NCBI RefSeq assembly: GCF_026242055.1
Contig: NZ_JAPJDL010000015.1
Span: 62,001 to 126,000 of the forward strand
Source of the DNA: Lentzea sp. NEAU-D7
GTDB taxonomy: Bacteria; Actinomycetota; Actinomycetes; Mycobacteriales; Pseudonocardiaceae
Direction: 5' to 3'
DNA: 64,000 nt
Shown here: positions 16,648-24,686 of the stretch, one piece after another
Layout: each line of letters begins with the position of its first letter
Numbering within the stretch: the stretch's first letter is position 1
Made by a program: the position numbers and the translations under genes
Notes under the pieces: generated by a model
The model's input: only the letters and a program-made list of their open reading frames with translations
The model's database searches: none
What the model was told of the DNA's origin: nothing

Positions 16648-17163
16648 GTGCCGGTGGACGACTTGGTGATCGACGCGGCGCGCCGGTCCCTGGCTGGCCT
16701 GGTCGGGGAGCGGTGGCGGTGTGTCGGCCGTGCCTGCGATCTCGTCTGGCTGGGGTTCGGGGCCGTCCTCGAACTACCCGATCACCGGGGCGGGACTCGC
16801 GAGGTCGCCGAGTTCGCGCTGCACCTGCAGGGCGCGTGGCGGGTGCACCTCGGCGACGAGCGCCTCACCGGGGCCTCCGACATCCGTCTGCCACCACCCG
16901 GCTGGACCGGTGACGGCGAGTTCGACTGGGACGTTCAGGGCACCAACAGGTTCGACGTCCGGGCCGCGAAGCTGACCACGCACCTGCGTGGCGCACAGGT
17001 CGTCGTGACGTCGGTCGAGGTGGACGGAGACGGTGATCTGACGGTGTTCCTCTCCGACGGCTTCCGGATCGAGGCGCGGTGCGGCGGTTCGGGACGAGAG
17101 GGATGGCGGTTCTTCCGGCCCGGCGACATCGACTCCCACGTCGTCATGCCGCCCGAAGAATGA
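16648..17163 (+). CDS. Hypothetical protein
   Basis: 171 residues, not recognised. It looks all-beta: alternating strands RCVGRACDLVWLGFGAVLEL, FALHLQGAWRVHL, TTHLRGAQVVVTSVEVDGDGDLTVFLSDGFRIEARC. It ends with GWRFFRPGDIDSHVV. No signal peptide or membrane segment. It begins 17 bp after the preceding gene and closes the four-gene unknown cluster. Start GTG 16648; the open frame upstream overlaps the preceding gene. Confidence 0.55.
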   Translation: MPVDDLVIDAARRSLAGLVGERWRCVGRACDLVWLGFGAVLELPDHRGGTREVAEFALHLQGAWRVHLGDERLTGASDIRLPPPGWTGDGEFDWDVQGTNRFDVRAAKLTTHLRGAQVVVTSVEVDGDGDLTVFLSDGFRIEARCGGSGREGWRFFRPGDIDSHVVMPPEE

Positions 17164-17252
17164 AACCGTCATAACACCCGTAGGCGTATCGGCACGCCGT
17201 AGCGGGCACTGGCAGGATGGAACGATCAGCGCGTCCGACAGAGGTGGTCCCC

Positions 17253-17777
17253 GTGACGAGTCCGTTCGCCAACCCGAACCGGCCCGGCGTCCCTCCCCGC
17301 CTGCCCACCCCGCCGACGGGGTGGCCGATCGGTTCGTACGCCACGTACGAGGAAGCGCAGCGCGCGGTCGACTTCCTGGCCGTCGAGGACTTCACCGTGC
17401 AGGACGTCATGATCGTCGGTGTGGACCTGATGCTGGTCGAACGCATCACGGGCAAGCTCACGTGGAGCCGGGTGCTCATGACCGGCGCGGCGAGCGGGGC
17501 GTGGTTCGGTCTGTTCGTCGGTCTGCTGCTGACCCTCTTCAGCCCCGAGCCCGGCGTCACGGTCGGGCCCGTCCTCACGGGTCTGATCACCGGTGTCTTC
17601 TTCGGCCTGGTGTTCGCCGCGGTCGGGTACGGGTCGGCGCGGGGCAAGCGGGACTTCCAGTCCGCGTCCCAGTTGGTCGCGAACCGGTATGACGTCCTCT
17701 GCCACCCGAAATCCGCCGAGAAGGGCCGTGACCTGCTCGCGAGGCTCGCGATGCGTCCCGTGAACCCGAGTTCTTAA
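17253..17777 (+). CDS. Rv1234-like membrane protein with general-stress 17M-like domain
   Basis: 174 residues. The N-terminal domain (about 25-70, GWPIGSYATYEEAQRAVDFLAVEDFTVQDVMIVG) is the YflT/general-stress-protein 17M fold. Two membrane segments follow (ASGAWFGLFVGLLLTLF and VLTGLITGVFFGLVFAAVGYG) and a short basic tail. Function unknown. It lies just before lpqY, exactly as Rv1234 precedes Rv1235. GTG start with GAGGTGG upstream at 17241-17247. Confidence 0.8.
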   Translation: MTSPFANPNRPGVPPRLPTPPTGWPIGSYATYEEAQRAVDFLAVEDFTVQDVMIVGVDLMLVERITGKLTWSRVLMTGAASGAWFGLFVGLLLTLFSPEPGVTVGPVLTGLITGVFFGLVFAAVGYGSARGKRDFQSASQLVANRYDVLCHPKSAEKGRDLLARLAMRPVNPSS

Positions 17778-17944
17778 GACTCACATAAGGCCATTGGTTC
17801 TGAATCGTTGCTTCCCTTGGTTGCGGCTCGTGATCACCAGGCCTAGGTTCGGTTGACCGGTCCGCCCGGTGCGGCCGGTGGCACGACGAGGTGCCGGGCG
17901 CTGCGGTCTGGCTCCTCCGTGTAGTCGGGAAGGAGGCAGGGCCG

Positions 17945-19198
17945 ATGGGTGCGACGAGGCGCTATCGACTCGCCGCCGGAGTGGGTGCCGCGATGCTCGC
18001 GGCAGGAACGCTCACGGCGTGCGGGTCTGGCAGCCAAGGCATCACCGTCAACGTTTACAAGTATCCCCAGGAGAACTTCCAGGCCATCGTCGACAGCTGC
18101 AACGCGAAGGCCGCCGGGCGGTACAACATCGTCTACAACAAGCTGCCGCGGGAGGCGGACGGTCAGCGCGAGCAGATGGTGCGCAGACTCGCGGCGGAGG
18201 ACGACAGCATGGACGTCCTCGGTCTCGACGTCACGTGGACCGCGGAGCTCGCGAAGGCGGGCTGGATCAAGGAGTTCACCGGCTCCGTCAAGTCGCAGGT
18301 GGAGACCGGCACGCTGAAGACGCCGCTCGACACGGCGACCTACGAGGGCAAGCTGTACGGGGCGCCGGACAACACGAACGTCCAGCTCCTGTGGTACCGC
18401 TCCGACCTCGTGCCCACGCCCCCGAAGACGTGGGACGAGATGATCTCCATGGCCGAGGCGCTGGTGGCGGAAGGGAAGCCCGGTCAGATCGTCGCGCAGG
18501 GAAAGCAGTACGAGGGACTCGTCGTGCTGTACAACACCCTGGTCAACTCCAACGGCGGCACCATCCTCGACGAGAACGGCACCAAGGCCATCGTCGACGA
18601 CAAGGCCGTGGAAGCGTTGGCGGCGTTGAAGAAGCTCGCCACGTCGAAGGCGATCGACCCGTCGTTCTCCAACGCGGCCGAGGACAACGCGCGCCTCGCC
18701 ATGGAGGGCGGCAACGCGGCGTTCCAGCTCAACTGGCCGTACGTCTACGCAGCCGCGCAGAAGAAGCCGGACTTCGCGAAGAACTTCAAGTGGGCGCCGT
18801 ACCCCACTGTGAGCGGTGACCAGTCGAAGGTCACCGTGGGCGGGATCAACTACGCCGTCAGCAACTACACCACGCACCCGGACGAGTCGTTCGACGCGGT
18901 GTTGTGCTTGCGCGGCGCGGAAAGCCAGAAGCTCGCCGCGCTCAAGGACGGTGTGCCGCCGACCATCGAGGCCGTCTACGACGAGCCCGAGATGGCCGAG
19001 GCGTACCCGATGCGCGACGACATCAAGGAGACGTTGAAGAACGCGAGTGTGCGGCCGCGCACGCCCGCCTACCAGAACGTCTCGACCGTCATCTCCACGA
19101 TCCTGTCGCCGCCCGCGAGCATCGACCCGCAGGCCACGGCGGACAGGCTGCGCAAGGAACTGCAGGACGCTCTCGACTCGAAGGGGGTGCTGCCGTGA
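17945..19198 (+). CDS. lpqY: Trehalose-binding lipoprotein LpqY (ABC importer)
   Basis: 417 residues. A lipoprotein signal peptide with lipobox LTAC places the acylated cysteine at Cys26. The rest is a family 1 extracellular sugar-binding protein (DVTWTAELAKAGWI, PPKTWDEMI, NWPYVYAA). It should capture trehalose or related disaccharides at the cell surface and pass them to SugA/SugB. The lpqY-sugA-sugB-sugC order equals Rv1235-Rv1238. ATG preceded by AAGGAGG. Ligand is inferred from synteny. Confidence 0.9.
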   Translation: MGATRRYRLAAGVGAAMLAAGTLTACGSGSQGITVNVYKYPQENFQAIVDSCNAKAAGRYNIVYNKLPREADGQREQMVRRLAAEDDSMDVLGLDVTWTAELAKAGWIKEFTGSVKSQVETGTLKTPLDTATYEGKLYGAPDNTNVQLLWYRSDLVPTPPKTWDEMISMAEALVAEGKPGQIVAQGKQYEGLVVLYNTLVNSNGGTILDENGTKAIVDDKAVEALAALKKLATSKAIDPSFSNAAEDNARLAMEGGNAAFQLNWPYVYAAAQKKPDFAKNFKWAPYPTVSGDQSKVTVGGINYAVSNYTTHPDESFDAVLCLRGAESQKLAALKDGVPPTIEAVYDEPEMAEAYPMRDDIKETLKNASVRPRTPAYQNVSTVISTILSPPASIDPQATADRLRKELQDALDSKGVLP

Positions 19199-20151
19199 GC
19201 CAGACGACGACGGAGGACACGACGACGACCGGGGCCTCACCGGCTCCCGTCGCGCCCAGGAAGAAAGTGCTGAGCGAGGGCAAGAAGGCCGAGCGCAGGC
19301 TCGGCTGGCTGCTCTGCGCGCCCGCCGCGCTCACCATGATCGCGGTGACCGGCTGGCCGATCCTCTACTCGCTGCTGCTGTCGATGCAGCGGTTCGACCT
19401 GAAGTTCCCGGACCGCACCGAGTGGATCTGGTTCGACAACTACGTCACCGTGCTCAGCAGCCCGTACTGGTGGAACGCGGTGTGGGTGACGGTGTTGCTC
19501 ACCGTCGTCACCGTCGCGGTCGAACTGGTGCTCGGCATGTCGCTCGCGCTGATCATGCACCGCGCGCTGGTCGGCCGCGGCATCGTCCGCACGACGACGC
19601 TGATCCCGTACGGCATCGTCACGGTCGTGGCCGCGTTCTCCTGGCGCTTCGCCTGGACGCCCGGCACCGGCTACCTCGCCGAGGCGCTCGGTGGCGATCC
19701 CGTGCTCACGGAGAAGATCCCGTCCCTGATGGTCGTGGGCCTCGCGGAGATCTGGAAGACCACGCCGTTCATGGCCCTGCTGCTGATGGCGGGCCTGGCG
19801 CTGGTGCCGGACGACCTCCTCAAGGCCGCGGCGATGGACGGCGCGAGCGGGTGGCAGCGGTTCATCAAGATCACCGTGCCGATCATGAAGCCGGCGATCC
19901 TGGTGGCGCTGCTGTTCCGCACGCTCGACGCGTTCCGCATCTTCGACAACCTCTTCGTGCTCACCGCGGGTTCGCAGGGCACGTCGTCGGTGTCGATGCT
20001 GACCTACAACAACCTCATCAAGGGCTTGAACCTCGGCATCGGGTCCACCATGTCCGTGCTGATCTTCATCATGGTCGCGATCATCGCGTTCGTGTTCATC
20101 AAGCTCTTCGGCACCGCTGCCCCCGGCAGTGACGACGGGGGGAAGCGCTGA
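19195..20151 (+). CDS. sugA: Trehalose ABC transporter permease SugA
   Basis: 318 residues, MalF-type permease. An N-terminal polar tail (1-35) is followed by six membrane segments. The EAA coupling loop lies at about residues 210-229 (KAAAMDGASGWQRFIKITVP). The GTG start overlaps the lpqY stop by 4 bp. A longer frame upstream overlaps lpqY and is not real. Forms the channel with SugB. Confidence 0.92.
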   Translation: MSQTTTEDTTTTGASPAPVAPRKKVLSEGKKAERRLGWLLCAPAALTMIAVTGWPILYSLLLSMQRFDLKFPDRTEWIWFDNYVTVLSSPYWWNAVWVTVLLTVVTVAVELVLGMSLALIMHRALVGRGIVRTTTLIPYGIVTVVAAFSWRFAWTPGTGYLAEALGGDPVLTEKIPSLMVVGLAEIWKTTPFMALLLMAGLALVPDDLLKAAAMDGASGWQRFIKITVPIMKPAILVALLFRTLDAFRIFDNLFVLTAGSQGTSSVSMLTYNNLIKGLNLGIGSTMSVLIFIMVAIIAFVFIKLFGTAAPGSDDGGKR

Positions 20152-20996
20152 TGGCTGGTATCGGAGGAGCCGAGACCACCGGCAAGAAGTGGGGCTGGGG
20201 CCTGCTCAACGCGGTCGTCGTGGTCTACGCGCTGGTCCCGGTGCTGTGGATCGTGTCGTTGTCGTTCAAGTCGTCGAAGACGCTGGCGGACGGCAACTTC
20301 ATCCCGCGCGAGTGGAGTCTCGAGAACTACCAGAACATCTTCTCGACGTCCGAGTTCACGCGGGCGCTGATCAACTCCATCGGCATCGCGATCATCGCGA
20401 CCGCGATCGCCGTGGTGTTCGGCACGATGGCCGCCTACGCCATCGCGCGGCTCGACTTCCCCGGCAAGAACCTGCTGGTGGGCGTCTCGCTGCTGATCGC
20501 GATGTTCCCGCAGGTCTCGCTCGTGTCCCCGTTGTTCGAGATCGAGCGTTCGCTGGGTCTCTTCGACACGTGGCCGGGCCTGATCCTGCCGTACATCACG
20601 TTCGCGCTGCCGCTCGCGATCTACACCCTCTCGGCGTTCTTCCGCGAGATCCCGTGGGAGCTCGAGAAGGCGGCGAAGATGGACGGTGCGACGCCGGGGC
20701 AGGCGTTCCGTCGCGTCATCGCGCCACTGGCCGCGCCCGGTGTGTTCACGACGGCGATCCTGGTGTTCATCTTCTGCTGGAACGACTTCCTGTTCGCGAT
20801 CTCGCTCACCTCGACCGAGCAGTCGCGGACCGTGCCGGTGGCGCTGTCGTTCTTCACCGGTAGTTCCCAGTTCGAGGACCCGGCCGGGTCGATCGCGGCG
20901 GCCGCCGTGGTCATCACGATCCCGATCATCCTCTTCGTGTTGTTCTTCCAGCGCCGGATCGTCGCCGGCCTGACCTCCGGCGCCGTCAAGGGGTGA
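20151..20996 (+). CDS. sugB: Trehalose ABC transporter permease SugB
   Basis: 281 residues, MalG-type permease with six membrane segments. EAA loop at about residues 171-190 (EKAAKMDGATPGQAFRRVI). Its ATG overlaps the sugA stop (TGATG), so the pair is translationally coupled. Confidence 0.92.
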   Translation: MAGIGGAETTGKKWGWGLLNAVVVVYALVPVLWIVSLSFKSSKTLADGNFIPREWSLENYQNIFSTSEFTRALINSIGIAIIATAIAVVFGTMAAYAIARLDFPGKNLLVGVSLLIAMFPQVSLVSPLFEIERSLGLFDTWPGLILPYITFALPLAIYTLSAFFREIPWELEKAAKMDGATPGQAFRRVIAPLAAPGVFTTAILVFIFCWNDFLFAISLTSTEQSRTVPVALSFFTGSSQFEDPAGSIAAAAVVITIPIILFVLFFQRRIVAGLTSGAVKG

Positions 20997-21004
20997 GTTG
21001 ACCA

Positions 21005-22189
21005 ATGGCAGAGATCGTTCTGGACAAGGTGACCAAGCGGTATCCCGACGGCGCTTTGGCCGTGCAGGAGGTCAACCTCGAGATCGCCGACGGCGAGTTC
21101 ATCATCCTGGTCGGGCCGTCCGGCTGCGGGAAGTCCACCACCCTCAACATGATCGCGGGCCTGGAGGACATCACCGACGGCGAGCTGCGCATCGGCGGGC
21201 AGCGCGTCAACGAGAAGGCGCCCAAGGACCGCGACATCGCGATGGTGTTCCAGTCCTACGCGCTCTACCCGCACATGACGGTGAAGGAGAACATGGCCTT
21301 CCCGTTGCGGCTGGCCAAGGTCGACAACGCCACGGTCGAGAAGAAGGTCAAGGAGGCCGCGGAGATCCTCGACCTCACGCAGCACCTCGACCGCAAACCG
21401 TCCAACCTGTCCGGTGGCCAGCGGCAGCGCGTGGCCATGGGGCGCGCGATCGTGCGCAACCCCAAGGCGTTCCTCATGGACGAACCGCTGTCCAACCTGG
21501 ACGCCAAGCTGCGCGTGCAGATGCGCACCTCGGTGTCGCGCCTGCAGAAGCAGCTCGGCACGACCACGGTGTACGTGACGCACGACCAGACCGAGGCGAT
21601 GACCCTCGGCGACAGGGTCGTCGTCATGCGCGGCGGTGTCGTGCAGCAGATCGGCGCGCCGCAGTTCCTCTACGACCAGCCGGCGAACCTGTTCGTCGCG
21701 GGCTTCATCGGCTCCCCGTCGATGAACTTCGTGCCGGCGACGCTGGAGAACGGCGCGCTGCGGTCGGTGATCGGCGACGTGACGCTGACGGACCGGGTGC
21801 GGCAGCTGGTCGAGGCCGCTGACGCGCCCCGCGAGGTGATCATGGGCATCCGCCCGGAACACTTCGAGGACGCGGCACTGGTCGACGCGGCGGCGTTGTC
21901 GTCGGGCGGCAAGTTCACGCACCAGGTGGACGTGCTGGAGTCGATGGGCTCGGACAAGTACGCCTACTTCAACCTCACGGGCGAGCAGGCGGCCTCGGCG
22001 GAGCTCCAGGAACTCGCGAAGGACGCGGGATCGGACGACGTGCCGGGTGACGGCATCCCGCTCGTGACGCGCCTGTCGTCGGCGTCCGGCGCGGTGGAGG
22101 GCGCCTCGGCGGACATCTGGTTCGACGCGGACAAGGTGCAGCTCTTCGACCCGTCCAACGGCAGGAACCTGACGTACACGGAACGGTGA
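21005..22189 (+). CDS. sugC: Trehalose ABC transporter ATPase SugC
   Basis: 394 residues. Walker A GPSGCGKST at 37-45, signature LSGGQRQR at 135-142, Walker B AFLMDE at 155-160, and a C-terminal TOBE-type regulatory domain (about 240-394) as in MalK/UgpC. It energises trehalose uptake through SugA/SugB. In mycobacteria this system recycles trehalose released during cell-envelope assembly. It begins 8 nt after sugB and ends at a strong terminator. Confidence 0.93.
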   Translation: MAEIVLDKVTKRYPDGALAVQEVNLEIADGEFIILVGPSGCGKSTTLNMIAGLEDITDGELRIGGQRVNEKAPKDRDIAMVFQSYALYPHMTVKENMAFPLRLAKVDNATVEKKVKEAAEILDLTQHLDRKPSNLSGGQRQRVAMGRAIVRNPKAFLMDEPLSNLDAKLRVQMRTSVSRLQKQLGTTTVYVTHDQTEAMTLGDRVVVMRGGVVQQIGAPQFLYDQPANLFVAGFIGSPSMNFVPATLENGALRSVIGDVTLTDRVRQLVEAADAPREVIMGIRPEHFEDAALVDAAALSSGGKFTHQVDVLESMGSDKYAYFNLTGEQAASAELQELAKDAGSDDVPGDGIPLVTRLSSASGAVEGASADIWFDADKVQLFDPSNGRNLTYTER

Positions 22190-22201
22190 ATTCTCGTTTT
22201 G

Positions 22202-22240
22202 CGGGCCGTCTTCCCCTCTCGGGAAGGCGGCCCGTTCTTG
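22202..22240 (+). terminator. Terminator of the lpqY-sugABC operon
   Basis: 14-bp stem with one wobble (22202-22215 with 22221-22234), 5-nt loop, then TTCTTG. Confidence 0.85.
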
Positions 22241-22294
22241 TCACTCGATCGAGTGAGGACTAAAGCCCTCGTGCGGTTGGGACTGATTAGTCCC
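22241..22294. promoter_or_regulatory. Candidate operator palindromes upstream of the SDR gene
   Basis: TCACTCGATCGAGTGA (22241-22256) is a perfect 16-bp palindrome. A second shorter one, GGGACT-N4-AGTCCC, lies at 22279-22294. The stretch to the SDR start at 22460 holds no other gene. The sites may bind a dimeric repressor, but no regulator is encoded next to it. Confidence 0.45.
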
Positions 22295-22459
22295 GCCCTA
22301 TCTGCCCTGCCGAACTCGGTTCGCCATTGGGCGCTCTGCAGCGACATCTCATCGAAACGTCGTCTTCGCTTCTTCGGATCGTCCGCACGCTTGTCGAAGG
22401 CGGGTACAGGACCACAGGGGGGTTCCCGTGAACCGCCGCCGAGTGAGGGAGAGCGTGCA

Positions 22460-23347
22460 ATGGGGATCCTTGACGGAAAAGCGGTAGTCATCACGGGGGC
22501 GGGCCGAGGACTGGGCGAGGCCTACGCGATGCACGCTGCCCTCGCGGGCGCGTCGGTGGTGGTCAACGACAACGACGGTGACCTGGCGGACAGGGTCGCG
22601 GAGCACATCCGCGAGTTCGGCGGCCGTGCCGTGGCCTCGAACCACACGGTCGCGGACCCGAGTGAGGCGGCCAAGATCGTCGAACTCTGCGTGGACGAAT
22701 TCGGCCGCGTCGACGGTCTGGTGAACAACGCGGGCCTGAACTACGAGACCGCGCCCTGGGAAGACGACCCCGAGACCATCAAACACGTGGTCGAGGTGAA
22801 CGTCCTCGGTGTCATCTACACCGGAATCGCGGCGATGCGCGCGATGCGGGCCACCGGTGGCGGCTCCATCATCAACATTTCCTCCGGCGCCTCATTCGGT
22901 CAGCGCAAACTCGCCACCTATTCCGCGACCAAGGGCGCGGTGGCGTCGCTGAGCTACTCGTGGGCCCTCGACCTGGAGGCGGAAGGCATCCGCGTGAACG
23001 CCGTGTGCCCCGTCGCGCACACGCGGATGGTGTGGAAGTCGGAACGCTCCCTGCGCGCCATTCCGGCCGACCGGACGCCCGGCAAGGTGGCGCCGCTGGT
23101 GCTGTTCCTGCTCTCCGACCGCGCCGAGGGCATCACCGGGCAGGTCATCCGCTGCAACGGCCGGCAGCTGCACATCGTGGGCCAGCCGTACTTCAAGCAG
23201 CCGATCCTGGAGAGCGACAACTGGGACACCGCTTCGGTCGAGCGGGCGTTCACGGGCGTGCTGCAGGCCCACCTCGAACCGTACGGGTTGGAGAAGAGGA
23301 TGCCTCCCCGGCTCCGTGCGCTGGTGGAGCCTTCGCAGACCGCCTGA
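22460..23347 (+). CDS. Short-chain dehydrogenase/reductase
   Basis: 295 residues, classical SDR. Cofactor motif TGAGRGLG at 12-19, NNAG at 89-92, catalytic Ser around 141-142 and YSATK with Tyr154 and Lys158. The motif spacing and VVNDND after the second strand suggest NAD(H) preference. The C-terminal ~60 residues (GQPYFKQPILESDNWDTASVERAF) extend beyond the usual SDR core. Substrate unknown. ATG chosen at the normal family N-terminus MGILDGKAVVITG. Confidence 0.88.
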   Translation: MGILDGKAVVITGAGRGLGEAYAMHAALAGASVVVNDNDGDLADRVAEHIREFGGRAVASNHTVADPSEAAKIVELCVDEFGRVDGLVNNAGLNYETAPWEDDPETIKHVVEVNVLGVIYTGIAAMRAMRATGGGSIINISSGASFGQRKLATYSATKGAVASLSYSWALDLEAEGIRVNAVCPVAHTRMVWKSERSLRAIPADRTPGKVAPLVLFLLSDRAEGITGQVIRCNGRQLHIVGQPYFKQPILESDNWDTASVERAFTGVLQAHLEPYGLEKRMPPRLRALVEPSQTA

Positions 23348-23357
23348 ACAGGTGGGG

Positions 23358-23380
23358 GAGGCGCCTGATCGGCGCCTCTT
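23358..23380. terminator. Hairpin between convergent SDR and SRPBCC genes
   Basis: 8-bp perfect stem (23358-23365 with 23371-23378), 5-nt loop, followed by TT. Confidence 0.6.
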
Positions 23381-23412
23381 CCGCTGGTCGACCGTCCTCG
23401 TGTGGTCTCTCG

Positions 23413-23919
23413 CTAGCGCCAGGCCGGGTACTCGGGCGCCACCTCGGCGTAGCGCTCGCTCCAGTTCGGCGGGGTCCCGCCCCGCAGGAAGGCGTCCGCG
23501 CGGTCGAAGAACGCGTGCGTGCCGGGCGCGAAACCCCTGGCGTTGCGTTCGGACAGTCCGGTGTGGGTGAAGCGCAGCACCGTCTCGTCACCCTCCGCCG
23601 TGAGCTCGTAGCGCACGACGCTGTCCTCCACGATCCGCTGGTGCCACTCGTGCTCGAAGACCGCGCGGCCGTTCTCCGGCGGCTGCCACGTGAGGATGCG
23701 GCCCGTCACGCGCTTGGCCTCCATCGGCGCGGGCGGGTCCTCGGGCTCGATGACGACCTCCTTGCCGTGCGGATCGACGGTGCCCTCACCGAACCACGCC
23801 TTGCGTTCGGCGTCGTCGGTGATGGCCGCCCAGACGCGGTCGATCGGGAACCGGAAGCGCCGGTGGAAGGTGAGGGTGGCGTGCGCGCCTTCGACGGTGA
23901 TGGTGCCGAGGTCGCTCAT
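23413..23919 (-). CDS. SRPBCC/AHSA1-type ligand-binding protein
   Basis: 168 residues with the START/Bet v1-like AHSA1 pattern: FHRRFRFPIDRVWAAITDDAERKAWFG at the start, then strands with VTGRILTWQPPENGRAVFEHEWH and VVRYELTAEGDETVLRFTHTGL. It binds an unknown small ligand. The ATG overlaps the stop of the ArsR regulator by 4 bp; ArsR-SRPBCC pairs are common one-operon units. Confidence 0.85.
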   Translation of the reverse strand: MSDLGTITVEGAHATLTFHRRFRFPIDRVWAAITDDAERKAWFGEGTVDPHGKEVVIEPEDPPAPMEAKRVTGRILTWQPPENGRAVFEHEWHQRIVEDSVVRYELTAEGDETVLRFTHTGLSERNARGFAPGTHAFFDRADAFLRGGTPPNWSERYAEVAPEYPAWR

Positions 23920-24218
23920 TCGTCCTCCAGGTGCTGTTGCAGTGCGTCGAGGTGGTCGCGCCAGAAGCGGCGGTACGGGGTGATCCAGTCGTCGATCCGT
24001 TGCAGGCCATCGGGTTTCAGCGCGTAGATGCGGCGCTGGCCGTCCGGTCTCACCTCGACCAGTCCTGTTTCGCGCAGGACGCGGAGGTGGCGGGACACGG
24101 CCGGCTGGGTCAGTGACGGCAGGCTGTCGACGAGCTCGCCCGCGGTGCGTTCGCGTTCGGCCAGCAGGCTGATCAGGTGCCTGCGGGTTGGTTCGGCCAC
24201 GGCCTCGAAGACGTCCAC
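23916..24218 (-). CDS. ArsR-family transcriptional repressor
   Basis: 100 residues, winged helix: AVAEPTRRHLISLLAERERTAGELVDSLPSLTQPAVSRHLRVLRETGLVEVRPDGQRRIYAL. No metal-binding cysteines are visible, so it is not an arsenic or cadmium sensor of the classical type. It should repress its own operon with the SRPBCC gene. GTG start at 24218, close behind an AT-rich inverted repeat. Confidence 0.88.
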   Translation of the reverse strand: MDVFEAVAEPTRRHLISLLAERERTAGELVDSLPSLTQPAVSRHLRVLRETGLVEVRPDGQRRIYALKPDGLQRIDDWITPYRRFWRDHLDALQQHLEDE

Positions 24219-24225
24219 GGGTCTT

Positions 24226-24262
24226 TTATAACTTGTGGCGTATATAAGCGCAAGGTTATAAA
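24226..24262 (-). promoter_or_regulatory. AT-rich inverted repeat, probable ArsR operator/promoter
   Basis: TTATAACTTG (24226-24235) and CAAGGTTATAA (24251-24261) are inverted with one extra base, spanning a TATATA. The block is strikingly AT-rich for this genome and ends 8 nt before the ArsR GTG. Confidence 0.6.
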
Positions 24263-24290
24263 TCGAAGCGCGGTCCGACGGGCTGCGGCT

Positions 24291-24611
24291 GTGGACCCGC
24301 TGGATCCCGGCGACCTGGGCCTGGTGGCGCGGTCGGGTCGCGCGCTCGGCTTCGAGCGTGAGGCCAAGGCGAGGTTCCCGGAGTACCACCCGTTGCCGTT
24401 GTGGCCCGAGCCCGGCGGCTACCTCCCGTTCGGGACTCGATCGACGGTGACCAGATCGGCAGCCTCCGTCGCTGACCGGCACGCTCACCGACACGGTGTT
24501 GGCGTGGCTGAGCGGGCGGCTGGAAGTGGCGGGGGCCTCTACCGGTTCGACGAGGACGAGTTGGCGGAGGCCGCTACTTTCCGTGCGGTAGCGCAGACGA
24601 TCACGGACTGA
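24291..24611 (+). pseudogene. Frameshifted remnant of a SMI1/KNR4 (SUKH)-like gene
   Basis: Three pieces in different frames together resemble the C-terminal part of a SUKH/SMI1-KNR4 protein: LPLWPEPGGYLPFG (to about 24434), DGDQIGSL after a -1 shift at 24434, then LTDTVLAWLSGRL after another shift. The frame used first stays open to 24611, which makes a misleading 144-codon ORF. With the ArsR promoter it fills the 468-bp gap between 24218 and 24687; no intact gene is visible there. Confidence 0.5.
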
Positions 24612-24686
24612 GGTGTTCGGGTGACGTTTGCGCACGTCACACGGATGGCTGCCGAAATTGTCAGACCCTCCTGTCACCATCGGGAC

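Noticed and set aside
24177..24611. Intact 144-codon ORF
   Set aside because: Readable SUKH-like pieces lie in three frames and the ORF start lies antisense within the ArsR gene; a remnant fits better.
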